A stretch of DNA of 64,000 nucleotides, taken from contig NZ_JACJPI010000071.1 in the NCBI RefSeq assembly GCF_014695975.1, positions 91,169-155,168 of the forward strand, given 5' to 3'. The stretch is from Leptolyngbya sp. FACHB-321. Lineage in GTDB: Bacteria; Cyanobacteriota; Cyanobacteriia; Leptolyngbyales; Leptolyngbyaceae. The position numbers and the translations under genes are program-made. How positions within the stretch are numbered: the stretch's first letter is position 1; each line of letters begins with the position of its first letter. This document shows positions 9,010 through 17,217 of the stretch, piece by piece. The notes beneath the pieces are model-generated. The model did no database searches, was not told the DNA's origin, and saw nothing but the letters and a program-made list of their open reading frames with translations.

Positions 9010-9825
9010 TCAGCTCAAACCTTTTCCTAAGCTACTTCCCAAGCCCTGGAACATAAACCACGAAAGAAAGAAATTAGAAATAAAAATGGCAAGCAGCGAG
9101 GTGACAACAGCAGTCGTTGTCGATTGCCCTACACCTTTCGCGCCCCCAGTTGTCGTCAGCCCCCAACTTGTTCCAATGATGGCAATCACGGCACCAAAGA
9201 AACTGCCTTTTATTGGCGCACTACATAAATCCCATAGGCTAACAAAGTTGCGAGCAGAATCGAAAAAAACGCTCTGTGGAATGCCGTAAAGAGTCTTGGC
9301 GATCACCATGCCACCGATCATGCCAGTTAGCAGTGAGAGAATAGTCAGAATCGGTAGCATCAGGCAGCAGGCAATCACTCTGGGAATGACTAGGTAGTCG
9401 ATCGGGTCAGTTTTGAGCATATAAAGCGCGTCAATCTGCTCTGTTACGCGCATCGTCCCAAGCTCGGCTGCAAACGCTGAACCGACACGACCTGCCAAAA
9501 CCACCGCCGTTAAGACAGGAGCCATTTCGCGCGTGAGAGAGACTGCCAGCACACCCCCCACAGCATTACTCGCCCCAAAGTTGATAAATTCGCGCGATAC
9601 CTGAATCGTAAACACCATACCAATAAAGGTAGATGTCAGCAGAGCAATCATTAGCGATGCTGGACCCACGATCGCCATTTGATCGAGGGTGTTGCGGCGG
9701 TGAATTTTGCCTGCTAATAGATGCACCATTACCTGTCCCCCTAAAAGGATGGCTGCCAGCAAACGCTGACTCCACAAACTTAAGCCAGTAGCAAACTGCT
9801 GTTCACTCACAATCACACAACTCAA
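9010..9825 (-). CDS. mlaE: MlaE-family lipid ABC transporter permease (Ycf63-like)
   Basis: The protein has 271 residues. MlaE permeases form the membrane core of MCE-type phospholipid transporters; the plant TGD1 and algal Ycf63 proteins are homologues. Six hydrophobic stretches are visible and the family hallmark ELGTMRVTEQIDALYML occurs mid-protein, with REFINFGASNAVGGVLAVSL and REMAPVLTAVVLAGRVGSAF before it. The ORF opens with TTG at 9825; GTG at 9810 (VSEQQFATG) is an equally plausible start. The partner ATPase and MCE protein are not in this window, which is common in cyanobacteria. It is isolated from the repeat-protein gene upstream by a terminator. Confidence 0.92.
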   Translation of the reverse strand: MSCVIVSEQQFATGLSLWSQRLLAAILLGGQVMVHLLAGKIHRRNTLDQMAIVGPASLMIALLTSTFIGMVFTIQVSREFINFGASNAVGGVLAVSLTREMAPVLTAVVLAGRVGSAFAAELGTMRVTEQIDALYMLKTDPIDYLVIPRVIACCLMLPILTILSLLTGMIGGMVIAKTLYGIPQSVFFDSARNFVSLWDLCSAPIKGSFFGAVIAIIGTSWGLTTTGGAKGVGQSTTTAVVTSLLAIFISNFFLSWFMFQGLGSSLGKGLS

Positions 9826-9961
9826 ACGCTAACTTAGCCACAATAGCGGATACGCTTAAAAATTGGAAACCGCTGCCCTTCCTTGTTGTTGATCGCATAA
9901 TGGGTCGATCGATGATTTGCGAATCATTCACCCTTCCATTCCTTTACTGATTAATGAAAAG

Positions 9962-9999
9962 AAAGAGGCAATGGAACACATCTGCTCCATTGCCTCTTT
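9962..9999 (-). terminator. Strong hairpin terminator after repeat-protein gene
   Basis: AAAGAGGCAATGGA and TCCATTGCCTCTTT form a perfect 14-bp stem with a 10-nt loop. On the minus strand it is followed by a T-rich CTTTTC run and lies 26 bp past the stop of the 10026-11867 gene. Confidence 0.85.
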
Positions 10000-10025
10000 G
10001 TGTCCTTTAAAGGTGGCTCCTGTCT

Positions 10026-10255
10026 CTACGGAGTGGTAGTTGTTCCACTGGGAGTCGTCGATTCGATCGGAGTTGTGGTGCCTGCGGGAGCACTACTGGG
10101 GGTAGTCGTAGTTGCCGGGGCTGTAGTTGCCGGAGCCGTTGTTGCTGGAGTAGTAGTTGCTGGAGCTGTCGGAGTGGTAGTTGCCGGAGCTGTTGTTGTC
10201 GGAGTAGCTGCCGGAGTGGTAGTTGCTGGAGTTGTTGTTGTCGGAGTGGTAGTGG
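10026..10255 (-). repeat. Degenerate short repeats encoding the Thr/Pro tail
   Basis: This stretch encodes the C-terminal Thr/Pro/Ala region of the surface protein. On the plus strand it is a run of degenerate 12-15 bp units such as GTAGTTGCCGGAGCTGTT. Such tracts can expand or contract by slippage, so the tail length may vary between strains. Confidence 0.75.
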
Positions 10256-11867
10256 ATTGTGCTTGTGTGGCTGAAATTTGCCGCAATCCAACTAACCCTG
10301 GGAAGACACGGCTGGATAACCCAATGACCTGGTAAGCGGAAACAACTCGCCCACGTTTTGCTTGACCGGGGGGCAGTTGACGGTCAGAACGATCGCGCTC
10401 CACCAGCAAAATACGATCTTCCGAATCACGTTCTACAACCACTTCAACGGAACCACGCTGCCGATAAATGGTGTAGGTCGTATTGCTATTGTCATCGTTG
10501 TCATCGTCATCGTTATCACTACGTCTATCATCATCATCACGGCTGTCATCATCGTCATCGCCGTCAGTGCTATTCACTACAAAGAGCGATGGGTTAAACA
10601 GTCTGATGTAGGTGGTATTTGCGACAAAGTTGGTGAAAACGATCGTATTTGTACTAGTCGTACTGGTGTTCGTGCTGGTATTCGTACTGGTGTTCGTGCT
10701 GGTATTCGTGCTGGTGTTTGTGCTGGTATTCGTGCTGCTGTTGAACGCCGTACCGTTGTTGTTTACACCCACTGCTGGAGAAAAGCTTGTGAAATTACCA
10801 CTGCCAGTCTTTAACGCAAATGAAACATCACCGTTACTTCTACCGTCTAGCTTGCCACTGGATTGCTCAAACTTGAATTGGGTATCGTTACGAGCAGAAC
10901 CCGCAAACGTCGCAGTACTATTACCAAAAGCAACATAGCCTGGGCCTTCGCCCTTGACTTCATAGTTTGTTCTGGCGGCTGAAGACAGTGTACCGTTCAG
11001 CGTTCCACTGAATGGAGCCGTGAGTTTCAGATCCAAGTTGGCAACAGTGCCTTCGAGCTTAAACTCACTGGTGCCCGGAGTTTCGACACTTTGAACCTGA
11101 AACTTGGTTGTCGGTCCATTAAAAGTGATTACACCGTCGCTCGGATTAAGATCGGTTCCCGCTGTCGGTAAAACATCCTTGCCTTCAAACTCAAACTTGA
11201 TGCGTCGTCCTAATACCGTTGACACATCATTGCTGACGTTGGTAGACCGTAATTGCAAATCAGACGGCAGTTTGATCGAATCACCAGTCAGAGCAGCATC
11301 AAAGGCACCTACGCTTAACAAACCCTCCTTTGAGGTAAACGAGGTGCTGGAATCGCCTGACAGAGTAACATTTTGCACAGGCAAGAAGACAAGCGGAGCA
11401 GTACCAACCTGCTGGGGGCTAATCAGTGTGCCACCTTGAATGAAGCTAGGTGAAAAAGCACTGAGTGTAAAGTTGATTGCAGTCGGTACGCCTTGAAAGA
11501 AGACTGGATTACCGCTAGCCGAAAAAGCTACACCTGACAGAGTGCCTTCTAGCCTGCCTTTGTCTCCACTATCGGGTACGTTATTGCCGTTGGTGTCTGT
11601 AAATTGACTGGCATTGGGAAGAAAGCGTGATGTCGTTGTCGTGCCATTTGGCGTGACGAGCCTCAAGGTTTGAATTGCTGTATCAAAGAGAACTGGAGTA
11701 CCCGCAGGAGTAGTGGCAGTCGGTGCGGTACCTGGCAAGAAGAAGGCAGCATCACCAGTTGCTTGACCGCTAGTAATGGGAATATCAGCATGGGCGGCGG
11801 TAGCGATCGCCAAACTGCCTGCTAATAGTCCTAGACAAACGGCGAAACGAGTGGATTGATCAATCAC
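10026..11867 (-). CDS. Large secreted low-complexity repeat protein, function unknown
   Basis: The protein has 613 residues. The start is GTG at 11867 with a well-placed AGAGGA. A signal peptide (VCLGLLAGSLAIATAAHA) indicates export. Residues 30-370 are Ser/Thr/Gly-rich and probably beta-structured, with VPDSGDKGRLEGTLSGVAF and repeated short strands. Then come seven near-identical four-residue NTST units (about 375-403), a very acidic block of Asp runs (435-458), a conserved-looking patch VEVVVERDSEDRILLVERD, and a C-terminal Thr/Pro/Ala tail of about 75 residues (537-613) built from TTTPA-like units. No sortase, PEP-CTERM or membrane anchor is visible. The Asp block could bind calcium, and Thr/Pro tails are often O-glycosylated; both are inferences. 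It lies upstream of mlaE and downstream of the SLH porin on the same strand. Confidence 0.85.
   Translation of the reverse strand: MIDQSTRFAVCLGLLAGSLAIATAAHADIPITSGQATGDAAFFLPGTAPTATTPAGTPVLFDTAIQTLRLVTPNGTTTTSRFLPNASQFTDTNGNNVPDSGDKGRLEGTLSGVAFSASGNPVFFQGVPTAINFTLSAFSPSFIQGGTLISPQQVGTAPLVFLPVQNVTLSGDSSTSFTSKEGLLSVGAFDAALTGDSIKLPSDLQLRSTNVSNDVSTVLGRRIKFEFEGKDVLPTAGTDLNPSDGVITFNGPTTKFQVQSVETPGTSEFKLEGTVANLDLKLTAPFSGTLNGTLSSAARTNYEVKGEGPGYVAFGNSTATFAGSARNDTQFKFEQSSGKLDGRSNGDVSFALKTGSGNFTSFSPAVGVNNNGTAFNSSTNTSTNTSTNTSTNTSTNTSTNTSTTSTNTIVFTNFVANTTYIRLFNPSLFVVNSTDGDDDDDSRDDDDRRSDNDDDDNDDNSNTTYTIYRQRGSVEVVVERDSEDRILLVERDRSDRQLPPGQAKRGRVVSAYQVIGLSSRVFPGLVGLRQISATQAQSTTTPTTTTPATTTPAATPTTTAPATTTPTAPATTTPATTAPATTAPATTTTPSSAPAGTTTPIESTTPSGTTTTP
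10657..10740 (-). repeat. Seven 12-bp tandem repeats inside the surface-protein gene
   Basis: There are seven consecutive 12-bp units of the form TTCGTGCTGGTA or TTCGTACTGGTG on the plus strand, differing at one to three positions. Read on the minus strand they encode the Asn-Thr-Ser-Thr repeat. The period is a multiple of three, so copy-number change would keep the frame. Confidence 0.95.
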
Positions 11868-12217
11868 AGTAATAATCCTCTAAATGTTTGGTGAATGAAA
11901 AGTCAACCAAGTGTTAAGTAAATGACACGCAACTAACGGGGCTTGTTAGTAGTAGAGACAACGAGATTACTGAAACCAATTGCTACTAGTAACTTGCCAG
12001 AACTTTAGTTTGGACGGAAAGTTCCTGATTACAGCCAGGTTCTTGAAAACCTCATAAAACCCTTTGAAATTAGGAGTTTTCACGATCGACTTCGGTCATT
12101 AAGGTACTTAGGCAAGGGCGATAGCTTGTCGTTCTCAATATGTCTTGTCTGGGTTTATACCGAGACAAGACAAAACAACTAGCAACTCACTTTCTGTTTT
12201 ATGTTGTCTCCAAGCGC
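11868..12217. other. Intergenic stretch between porin and repeat-protein genes
   Basis: This 350-bp stretch includes the GTG leader of the repeat protein and a 10-bp inverted repeat (12141-12172). I see no gene. Several AT-rich patches could hold the repeat-protein promoter. Confidence 0.4.
12141..12172. repeat. Perfect 10-bp inverted repeat downstream of porin gene
   Basis: TGTCTTGTCT and AGACAAGACA are separated by 12 nt, starting about 45 bp past the porin stop on the minus strand. The hairpin lacks a clear T run on the minus strand, so it is either a weak terminator, an mRNA 3'-end stabiliser, or a protein-binding dyad. Confidence 0.7.
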
Positions 12218-14026
12218 TTAAAACGTGAAGGTTGTCCGAAGTACGCCGATCGTGATGGTGTCGTTCGCTGAATTTTGCCGAGGGTTGAAAACAAAAATGA
12301 CACCGGGCGTAATACTGATGTTGTCAGAGACTCTGAAGCGGTAGAACGCTTCAACATGAGTCGTTGTCCCTGGTTGGTCACCCTCACCAGCAAGTAAATT
12401 TCCTTCACTAATAAAGCTGGGGACATTGCGACCAGCAGGCAGATCGCTACTGATAATGCGTGGTGGCTGACCTACGTAAATTGCACCCAGATTACCGCGT
12501 GCACCTAAATCAGGGAAGTTGAGAAACGCCATCCAGTTAATCGTTTCTACATTGCCAGAGAAACCTTTCAGGTCAGAGGTTGTAAAGCCAGCCCAACCGC
12601 CGAGTGTAATCCTGGGTGTAATGCGCCAAGCCGCAGTACCACCGATCGCGTTAGTCTTGATAGGGGCACGAAAGGAGAACGGGTTAGGCAGGGCAAGTTG
12701 GTCATCGCCTACGCTCGTACCCAAAAAGCCACTAGGCGAATAGGCATTTACATAATGAAGAGCAATATCAATGTTGCGAGTTGGTGCAAAAGTTAACTGT
12801 GCGCCCGCTGTCGTTGCGCCGTTACTGCCGCCAAAAAGCCCACCATTGATTGGGTCTTCCGGTCGGTTGGACGAGTAAACCCCTTGCAACGAGAGGCTAG
12901 GCGTAATTTGCCAGTCGAAGCCTGCACCACCACCATCACCACCAATGTTAAGAATCGGGTTGCGCTGTGCAAAACGAGAGAGCGGTCCTTGTCCGGCGCT
13001 TTCAATCCTATTAGCACCCCGAAAGACGTTCACCATGTTGACACCAACAGGTCCCGCAATGACAGCAAAGTTGTTGCCAAACAGTTGACGGAAGGTTAGG
13101 TCGCTAAGTCTTACAGAGTTACGAGAATCGCCTTCATAGCCCAACAGCACATCATTTGTCAGCAGTTGGTTGCCGAAGGATCTGCCTGCGCCTGCCTGGA
13201 GACCAACCAGCAAGATGCTGCGTTCGCTAAACTGAGTAAAAAGACTTAGTTGAGCGTTTGAGATAACATTTACCTGGTCATCATTGCCATTAAAGTTAAA
13301 GCCTGCTAACGAAATATCGGGGCTGTTGCGCCCTTGCACTCCGAAAATGACCTGACCAAACAGCTTGGTGGTGGTGGAGAACTGCTGTTTTTCTAGCGTT
13401 GCTGTGCGGGCTTCTAATGTGCCTAACCGTCCCCGCAGAGTTGCAAGTTCAGCCGCAAACTCTTCCTGAAGCTTTTGCACGGCTAACAAATCTTCTTTTT
13501 TAACCAGATCACCTGTGCCCGCTGCAATCAGTTCATTGACACGATCGAGGCAGGCGTTCAAGCCAGCGGCAAATTCATAGCGGGTAAGCGCACGGTTGCC
13601 ACGAAAGGTTTGATCAGGATAGCCAACAATGCAGCCATAGCGCTCTACAAGTGACTGTAGGGACTGAAACGCCCAATCAGTAGGTTTAACATCAGTTAGC
13701 TGAGAAACCGATGTCACCTGAGCCATGCCGTCGGTTGGCTGGGTCGCAGCGTCTAAATTAACGACATCATTACTCTGATCTACCGCTTCAGGTAGCGCTT
13801 GTTCAGATGGCAACGCTTGAGCAAGCGTGGGAGCAGTCGAAAGTGCTGGGGAAACATCTGGCGAGGGCACGATCGCAGGCTGCTGACTTACTGCTGTTGC
13901 TGCTGTGCCTGTACCCTCTTCTTCTAAAACGGCTCCCAAGGCGGGACTAACCATAAAAAGCCCCAGTACTGCCGAAGCTAGCACTGGGGATAACAACGTC
14001 TCCGACATAAATAAACGGTCTCTCAT
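12218..14026 (-). CDS. SLH-domain iron uptake porin (SomA/OprB-like outer membrane protein)
   Basis: The protein has 602 residues. The start is ATG at 14026 with AGAGGAG upstream. A signal sequence is followed by an Ala/Pro/Gln-rich linker, then one S-layer-homology domain (VSQLTDVKPTDWAFQSLQSL, YGCIVGYPDQTFRGNRALTR, about 105-165) that tethers the porin to cell wall polysaccharide. A short coiled coil (KLQEEFAAELATLRGRLGTL, about 185-215) precedes a beta-barrel domain of some 380 residues with alternating strands, ending in the aromatic TITIGVLRTTFTF. These are major outer-membrane channels of cyanobacteria; family members carry inorganic ions including iron. No convincing Fur box was seen upstream. 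Confidence 0.93.
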   Translation of the reverse strand: MRDRLFMSETLLSPVLASAVLGLFMVSPALGAVLEEEGTGTAATAVSQQPAIVPSPDVSPALSTAPTLAQALPSEQALPEAVDQSNDVVNLDAATQPTDGMAQVTSVSQLTDVKPTDWAFQSLQSLVERYGCIVGYPDQTFRGNRALTRYEFAAGLNACLDRVNELIAAGTGDLVKKEDLLAVQKLQEEFAAELATLRGRLGTLEARTATLEKQQFSTTTKLFGQVIFGVQGRNSPDISLAGFNFNGNDDQVNVISNAQLSLFTQFSERSILLVGLQAGAGRSFGNQLLTNDVLLGYEGDSRNSVRLSDLTFRQLFGNNFAVIAGPVGVNMVNVFRGANRIESAGQGPLSRFAQRNPILNIGGDGGGAGFDWQITPSLSLQGVYSSNRPEDPINGGLFGGSNGATTAGAQLTFAPTRNIDIALHYVNAYSPSGFLGTSVGDDQLALPNPFSFRAPIKTNAIGGTAAWRITPRITLGGWAGFTTSDLKGFSGNVETINWMAFLNFPDLGARGNLGAIYVGQPPRIISSDLPAGRNVPSFISEGNLLAGEGDQPGTTTHVEAFYRFRVSDNISITPGVIFVFNPRQNSANDTITIGVLRTTFTF

Positions 14027-14535
14027 AACCTACAACTCCTCTAATTAGCGACAGTATTCCCCAGGAGATGCTTTATGACACACCCTGCACCTCCAACGTC
14101 ACATAAAGTAACGGTCGATACAGCTTTCAAGAATTTAACTCTTACAGTGCGCGATCGCACTGGCGCTGTGCTTCAAATTAATCAAACCTTCATAGATGCA
14201 AAAGCTTCCAAGGAAGAAAAATAGTAGCGTTAAACCTTCATTACATTAACGTTTTAGCTAGCTGATCAGTCCCGACCAGAAGCAATTAGTGAACTGGCAC
14301 AGAGACCGCAACTACGTTTTCGGGCGACGTTAGAGCGAGGCACTGCGGCCAAACCTTGAGGCAACACAAAACTTATGTCTAGATTTTCTCGAAATTGTTC
14401 ACAGAGCTTCAACAAGATATTTAAGCTTGATTTAAGATTTCTCACACACACGCTAATTGTGGGCGATCGCTCCTACTGTAGAGAGAACACATTGCCTCAG
14501 CACCGTTTAACTCTGACCAGCATGTTATTGGCTTT
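14027..14535. other. Divergent intergenic region between porin and small membrane protein
   Basis: This 509-bp stretch should contain the porin promoter (leftward) and that of the small membrane protein (rightward). HIP1 sites occur at about 14150 and 14463. No ORF with supporting features, RNA motif or strong dyad was recognised. Confidence 0.4.
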
Positions 14536-14829
14536 ATGCTCATGTCACCAGCTTTCGTCCGTTCACTGCTGCTAACGAGCACGTTTAGCTTTGCTGCCCC
14601 TATAGCGCTTATTGGCATAATCTTGGCGCTATTATCGACACTCGAACAGGTTCCTTTTGCAGAGGCGATCGGTCGAGCCGGAGCCGAAAAACTCCTGCAA
14701 TTTCTAGCCGTCTTTGGCAGCGGCGACCCGTTTCAGGGCGCTTTAGTCATTGGTTTAACCTGTAGTTTAGTAGGCGTGCTGTTTGATGCGTACGCTTTTT
14801 ACCGTCACCAAAATTTGCACGACGGTTAG
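14536..14829 (+). CDS. Small two-helix membrane protein, function unknown
   Basis: The protein has 97 residues with two hydrophobic helices: FAAPIALIGIILALLSTL (about 20-37) and ALVIGLTCSLVGVLFDAYAF (about 70-89). A more polar segment between them contains EAIGRAGAEKLLQFLAVFGS. Starts at ATG 14536 or the ATG two codons later fit equally. I recognise the type as a conserved cyanobacterial small membrane protein but cannot name a function. Confidence 0.7.
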   Translation: MLMSPAFVRSLLLTSTFSFAAPIALIGIILALLSTLEQVPFAEAIGRAGAEKLLQFLAVFGSGDPFQGALVIGLTCSLVGVLFDAYAFYRHQNLHDG

Positions 14830-14876
14830 TGCCAACTCAGTTAAAATACAACTCAAATTAAAGTCAGCTTCTTCAT

Positions 14877-14940
14877 GTAGGGGCACACCACTGCTTGAGC
14901 GTAGCCATATTGAAGGGCTTTTGCCCCTACGACAAATTGC
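14877..14940. repeat. Interspersed inverted-repeat element (GTAGGGGC type)
   Basis: GTAGGGGCA (14877-14885) and TGCCCCTAC (14932-14940) are perfect 9-bp arms around a 46-bp centre. This looks like the small palindromic elements scattered in intergenic DNA of filamentous cyanobacteria. It lies between two convergent genes, where it could also act as a terminator. Confidence 0.7.
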
Positions 14941-14996
14941 GAGGTCTACAGGTTATTTAAGTCACGATCCAGAGCAAGTGGTAAGAGCGGCACTGC

Positions 14997-16400
14997 CTAA
15001 ATCAGCTCACGGACATCAGTAACTTGACCTGTAATCGCTGCGGCGACTACCATTGCTGGGCTCATAAGCAGCGTGCGACCAGACGATGAGCCTTGCCGAC
15101 CTTTGAAGTTGCGGTTCGAGGACGACGCACTGAGTTGCCGACCCTGGAGCTTGTCGGGGTTCATCGCGAGGCACATAGAGCAGCCCGGTTCGCGCCATTC
15201 AAAGCCCGCTTCTACAAAGATGTTGTGTAGTCCTTCAGCTTCAGCTTGTTTTTTCACCCGCTCGGAACCAGGGACAACAAAAGCTTTGATACCGTTTGCG
15301 ACGTGCCGTCCCTGAGCAAATTTGGCGGCTTCACGCAGGTCACTAATTCTGCCGTTGGTGCAACTACCAATGAAGCAAACATCTACTTTAATGCCCTCCA
15401 TCGGTTTTCCTGGTTGCAAGTCCATATATTGATAAGCTTCTTCCGCGATCGCCCGCTCATCCGCTGGCATCTCGTCGGGCGTGGGAACAGTTTCATTGAC
15501 CGCAATACCCTGACCGGGCGTAATGCCCCAGGTGACAGTAGGAGCGATCGTTGCGGCATCAAAGATAACAACATCATCGTAGACGGCATCGGCATCGCTG
15601 CGAATGTTGTTCCACCACTCAACTGCCTTCTCCCAATCAGCGCCCTTGGGTGCAAAATCGCGCCCTTTGAGATAGTCAAAGGTAACTTGATCAGGGTTTA
15701 CGTAGCCGCAACGAGCACCACCTTCAATCGCCATGTTGCAGACAGTCATCCGTTCTTCCATGCTCATCTGCTCAAACGTGCTGCCCGCAAATTCGTAAGC
15801 GTAGCCTACACCACCTTTCACGCCTAACTTACGGATGATGTGCAGAATGACATCTTTAGCATAGACACCCGGTTTCAGGCTGCCGTTGACTTCAATCTTA
15901 CGCACCTTAAGCTTTGCCAACGCCAACGTTTGCGATGCCAATACATCACGTACCTGGCTGGTGCCAATGCCAAAAGCGATCGCGCCAAAGGCTCCATGTG
16001 TGGCGGTATGACTGTCACCGCAGGCGATCGTCATGCCAGGTTGGGTCAAGCCTTGCTCTGGTGCAATGACGTGAACGATACCTTGATTGCCCGAACCAAC
16101 CTTATGAAAGGTGATGCCATTTTCTTGACAGTTTTGCTCTAGCGCCTGCATCATTTCCTCAGCGATCGAGTCGGCAAGGGGACGCGCTAGATTGTCTGTG
16201 GGCACGATGTGATCGACTGTAGCGACGGTGCGATCGGGAAACAACACCTTCAGTTTGCGTTCGCGCAGCATCGCAAAGGCTTGAGGACTAGTGACTTCGT
16301 GAATCAGGTGCAACCCAATAAAAAGCTGCGTCTGTCCAGAAGGCAAAACGCTAACGGTGTGTGCATCCCAAACTTTATCAAACAGCGTCCCTGTGCTCAT
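14997..16400 (-). CDS. leuC: 3-isopropylmalate dehydratase large subunit
   Basis: The protein has 467 residues from the ATG at 16400; a TTG at 16424 is less likely because family members begin near [16 protein letters not shown]. LeuC with LeuD isomerises 2- to 3-isopropylmalate in leucine biosynthesis, using a 4Fe-4S cluster. Cluster cysteines lie in [14 protein letters not shown] and [13 protein letters not shown]. Other aconitase-family motifs are [37 protein letters not shown] and [12 protein letters not shown]. leuD is not adjacent in this window, so the two subunits are probably encoded apart. Confidence 0.97.
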   Translation of the reverse strand: MSTGTLFDKVWDAHTVSVLPSGQTQLFIGLHLIHEVTSPQAFAMLRERKLKVLFPDRTVATVDHIVPTDNLARPLADSIAEEMMQALEQNCQENGITFHKVGSGNQGIVHVIAPEQGLTQPGMTIACGDSHTATHGAFGAIAFGIGTSQVRDVLASQTLALAKLKVRKIEVNGSLKPGVYAKDVILHIIRKLGVKGGVGYAYEFAGSTFEQMSMEERMTVCNMAIEGGARCGYVNPDQVTFDYLKGRDFAPKGADWEKAVEWWNNIRSDADAVYDDVVIFDAATIAPTVTWGITPGQGIAVNETVPTPDEMPADERAIAEEAYQYMDLQPGKPMEGIKVDVCFIGSCTNGRISDLREAAKFAQGRHVANGIKAFVVPGSERVKKQAEAEGLHNIFVEAGFEWREPGCSMCLAMNPDKLQGRQLSASSSNRNFKGRQGSSSGRTLLMSPAMVVAAAITGQVTDVRELI

Positions 16401-16526
16401 ATTTCTTGCGTTGCTCGCCTGCAATCATTGGTGGGTCTCTATTCTATCAAGCGACGCAGCCGTTCATGTACTCAACTTTTTCCGAGCTGTCAGAACTTGC
16501 TGTCAAAATACTGTCAAAATAGCTAC

Positions 16527-17003
16527 CTACAGCAAGTCAAAAAAAGCATCATCCAGTTCGTAACCAAACATTTGAGTCATGGCTTTCAGCCTTGCTTTGC
16601 CCTCTAAACCCTGCGACTGCATCCAGCCCGCCAGCACAAAAATCTTGTGCATCACGAAAATTTCTAACGCTTCTGGATTGTATTGAATGCCATCTTTGGG
16701 GTGAAATTGATGGGGCACCAGCATGGCAGTGTAGCGCGTCAATTCACCGGCTTTCCAGTCCAGCAGAAAGGGCAACCACGGGTAACGCGCATCGAGCCGA
16801 ATGAACCAGAGCCGTATTTCCGGAATCTCGGGTAGTTCCCTGGGGTCGGTTGGTTCCTGAGGGTAGTCGATCGTAAATTGAAGCTGCTGCTCGTAGGTCA
16901 TAAGTTTACCCTCTTGCAACAGTGGGTCAATGACAGTCTGAAGCGGAGACAGATCTAGCGCATTGATAAGGTCTGCATTGAGGGCGATCGTCGTTGTTGC
17001 CAT
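16527..17003 (-). CDS. crr6: CRR6-family NdhI maturation factor
   Basis: The protein has 158 residues and matches the cyanobacterial and plastid CRR6 family, needed to assemble the NdhI subunit of the NDH-1 complex that supports cyclic electron flow and respiration. Features: IDPLLQEGKLMTYEQQLQF, EIRLWFIRLDARYPWLPFLL, VPHQFHPKDGIQYNPEALEI and a C-terminal YELDDAFFDLL. It has no transmembrane segment and is likely soluble, acting in the cytosol or stroma side. The start is ATG at 17003, and the gene diverges from the lytic transglycosylase. Confidence 0.9.
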   Translation of the reverse strand: MATTTIALNADLINALDLSPLQTVIDPLLQEGKLMTYEQQLQFTIDYPQEPTDPRELPEIPEIRLWFIRLDARYPWLPFLLDWKAGELTRYTAMLVPHQFHPKDGIQYNPEALEIFVMHKIFVLAGWMQSQGLEGKARLKAMTQMFGYELDDAFFDLL

Positions 17004-17092
17004 GAAGTCCAGAAACCAAAGCAGTTGCTTCTTTATCTTCCTCTAAATTTGCGGCAGCAGTTCTCAAGTCTTTGTGAAAGAACGGTTAGGTT

Positions 17093-17127
17093 CAGATCCC
17101 TGGCTTCTCAAAGCATTTAGGGATCTG
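17093..17127. promoter_or_regulatory. 9-bp inverted repeat between divergent crr6 and slt
   Basis: CAGATCCCT and AGGGATCTG are separated by 17 nt in the divergent promoter region, about 90 bp upstream of both genes. It could be a regulator site or a leader hairpin. No known motif was matched. Confidence 0.45.
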
Positions 17128-17217
17128 GCGCTCCTGTAATTTCCCTCAAATCAAACAGTCACTTTCGTTTAAAAGTGCTAAATTCACAAGGAGATTTCAC
17201 CCAGATTGGGAGGCTTC

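Noticed and set aside
10000..10335. Plus-strand Val/Ala/Gly-rich ORF and overlapping minus Gln/Leu-rich ORF
   Set aside because: Both are shadow frames of the Thr/Pro repeat tail of the surface protein.
10657..10740. Possible CRISPR array
   Set aside because: Units are 12 bp and directly contiguous, with no spacers; they encode a tetrapeptide repeat in a long ORF.
10612..10938. Plus-strand ORF with a long Val/Phe/Leu repeat that looks like a membrane protein
   Set aside because: It is the antisense reading of the 12-bp repeats in the surface-protein gene; the sense frame has a signal peptide, ribosome site and full-length coding character.
15246..15827. 193-codon plus-strand ORF
   Set aside because: Antisense to leuC, which has all family motifs; no features in the antisense product.
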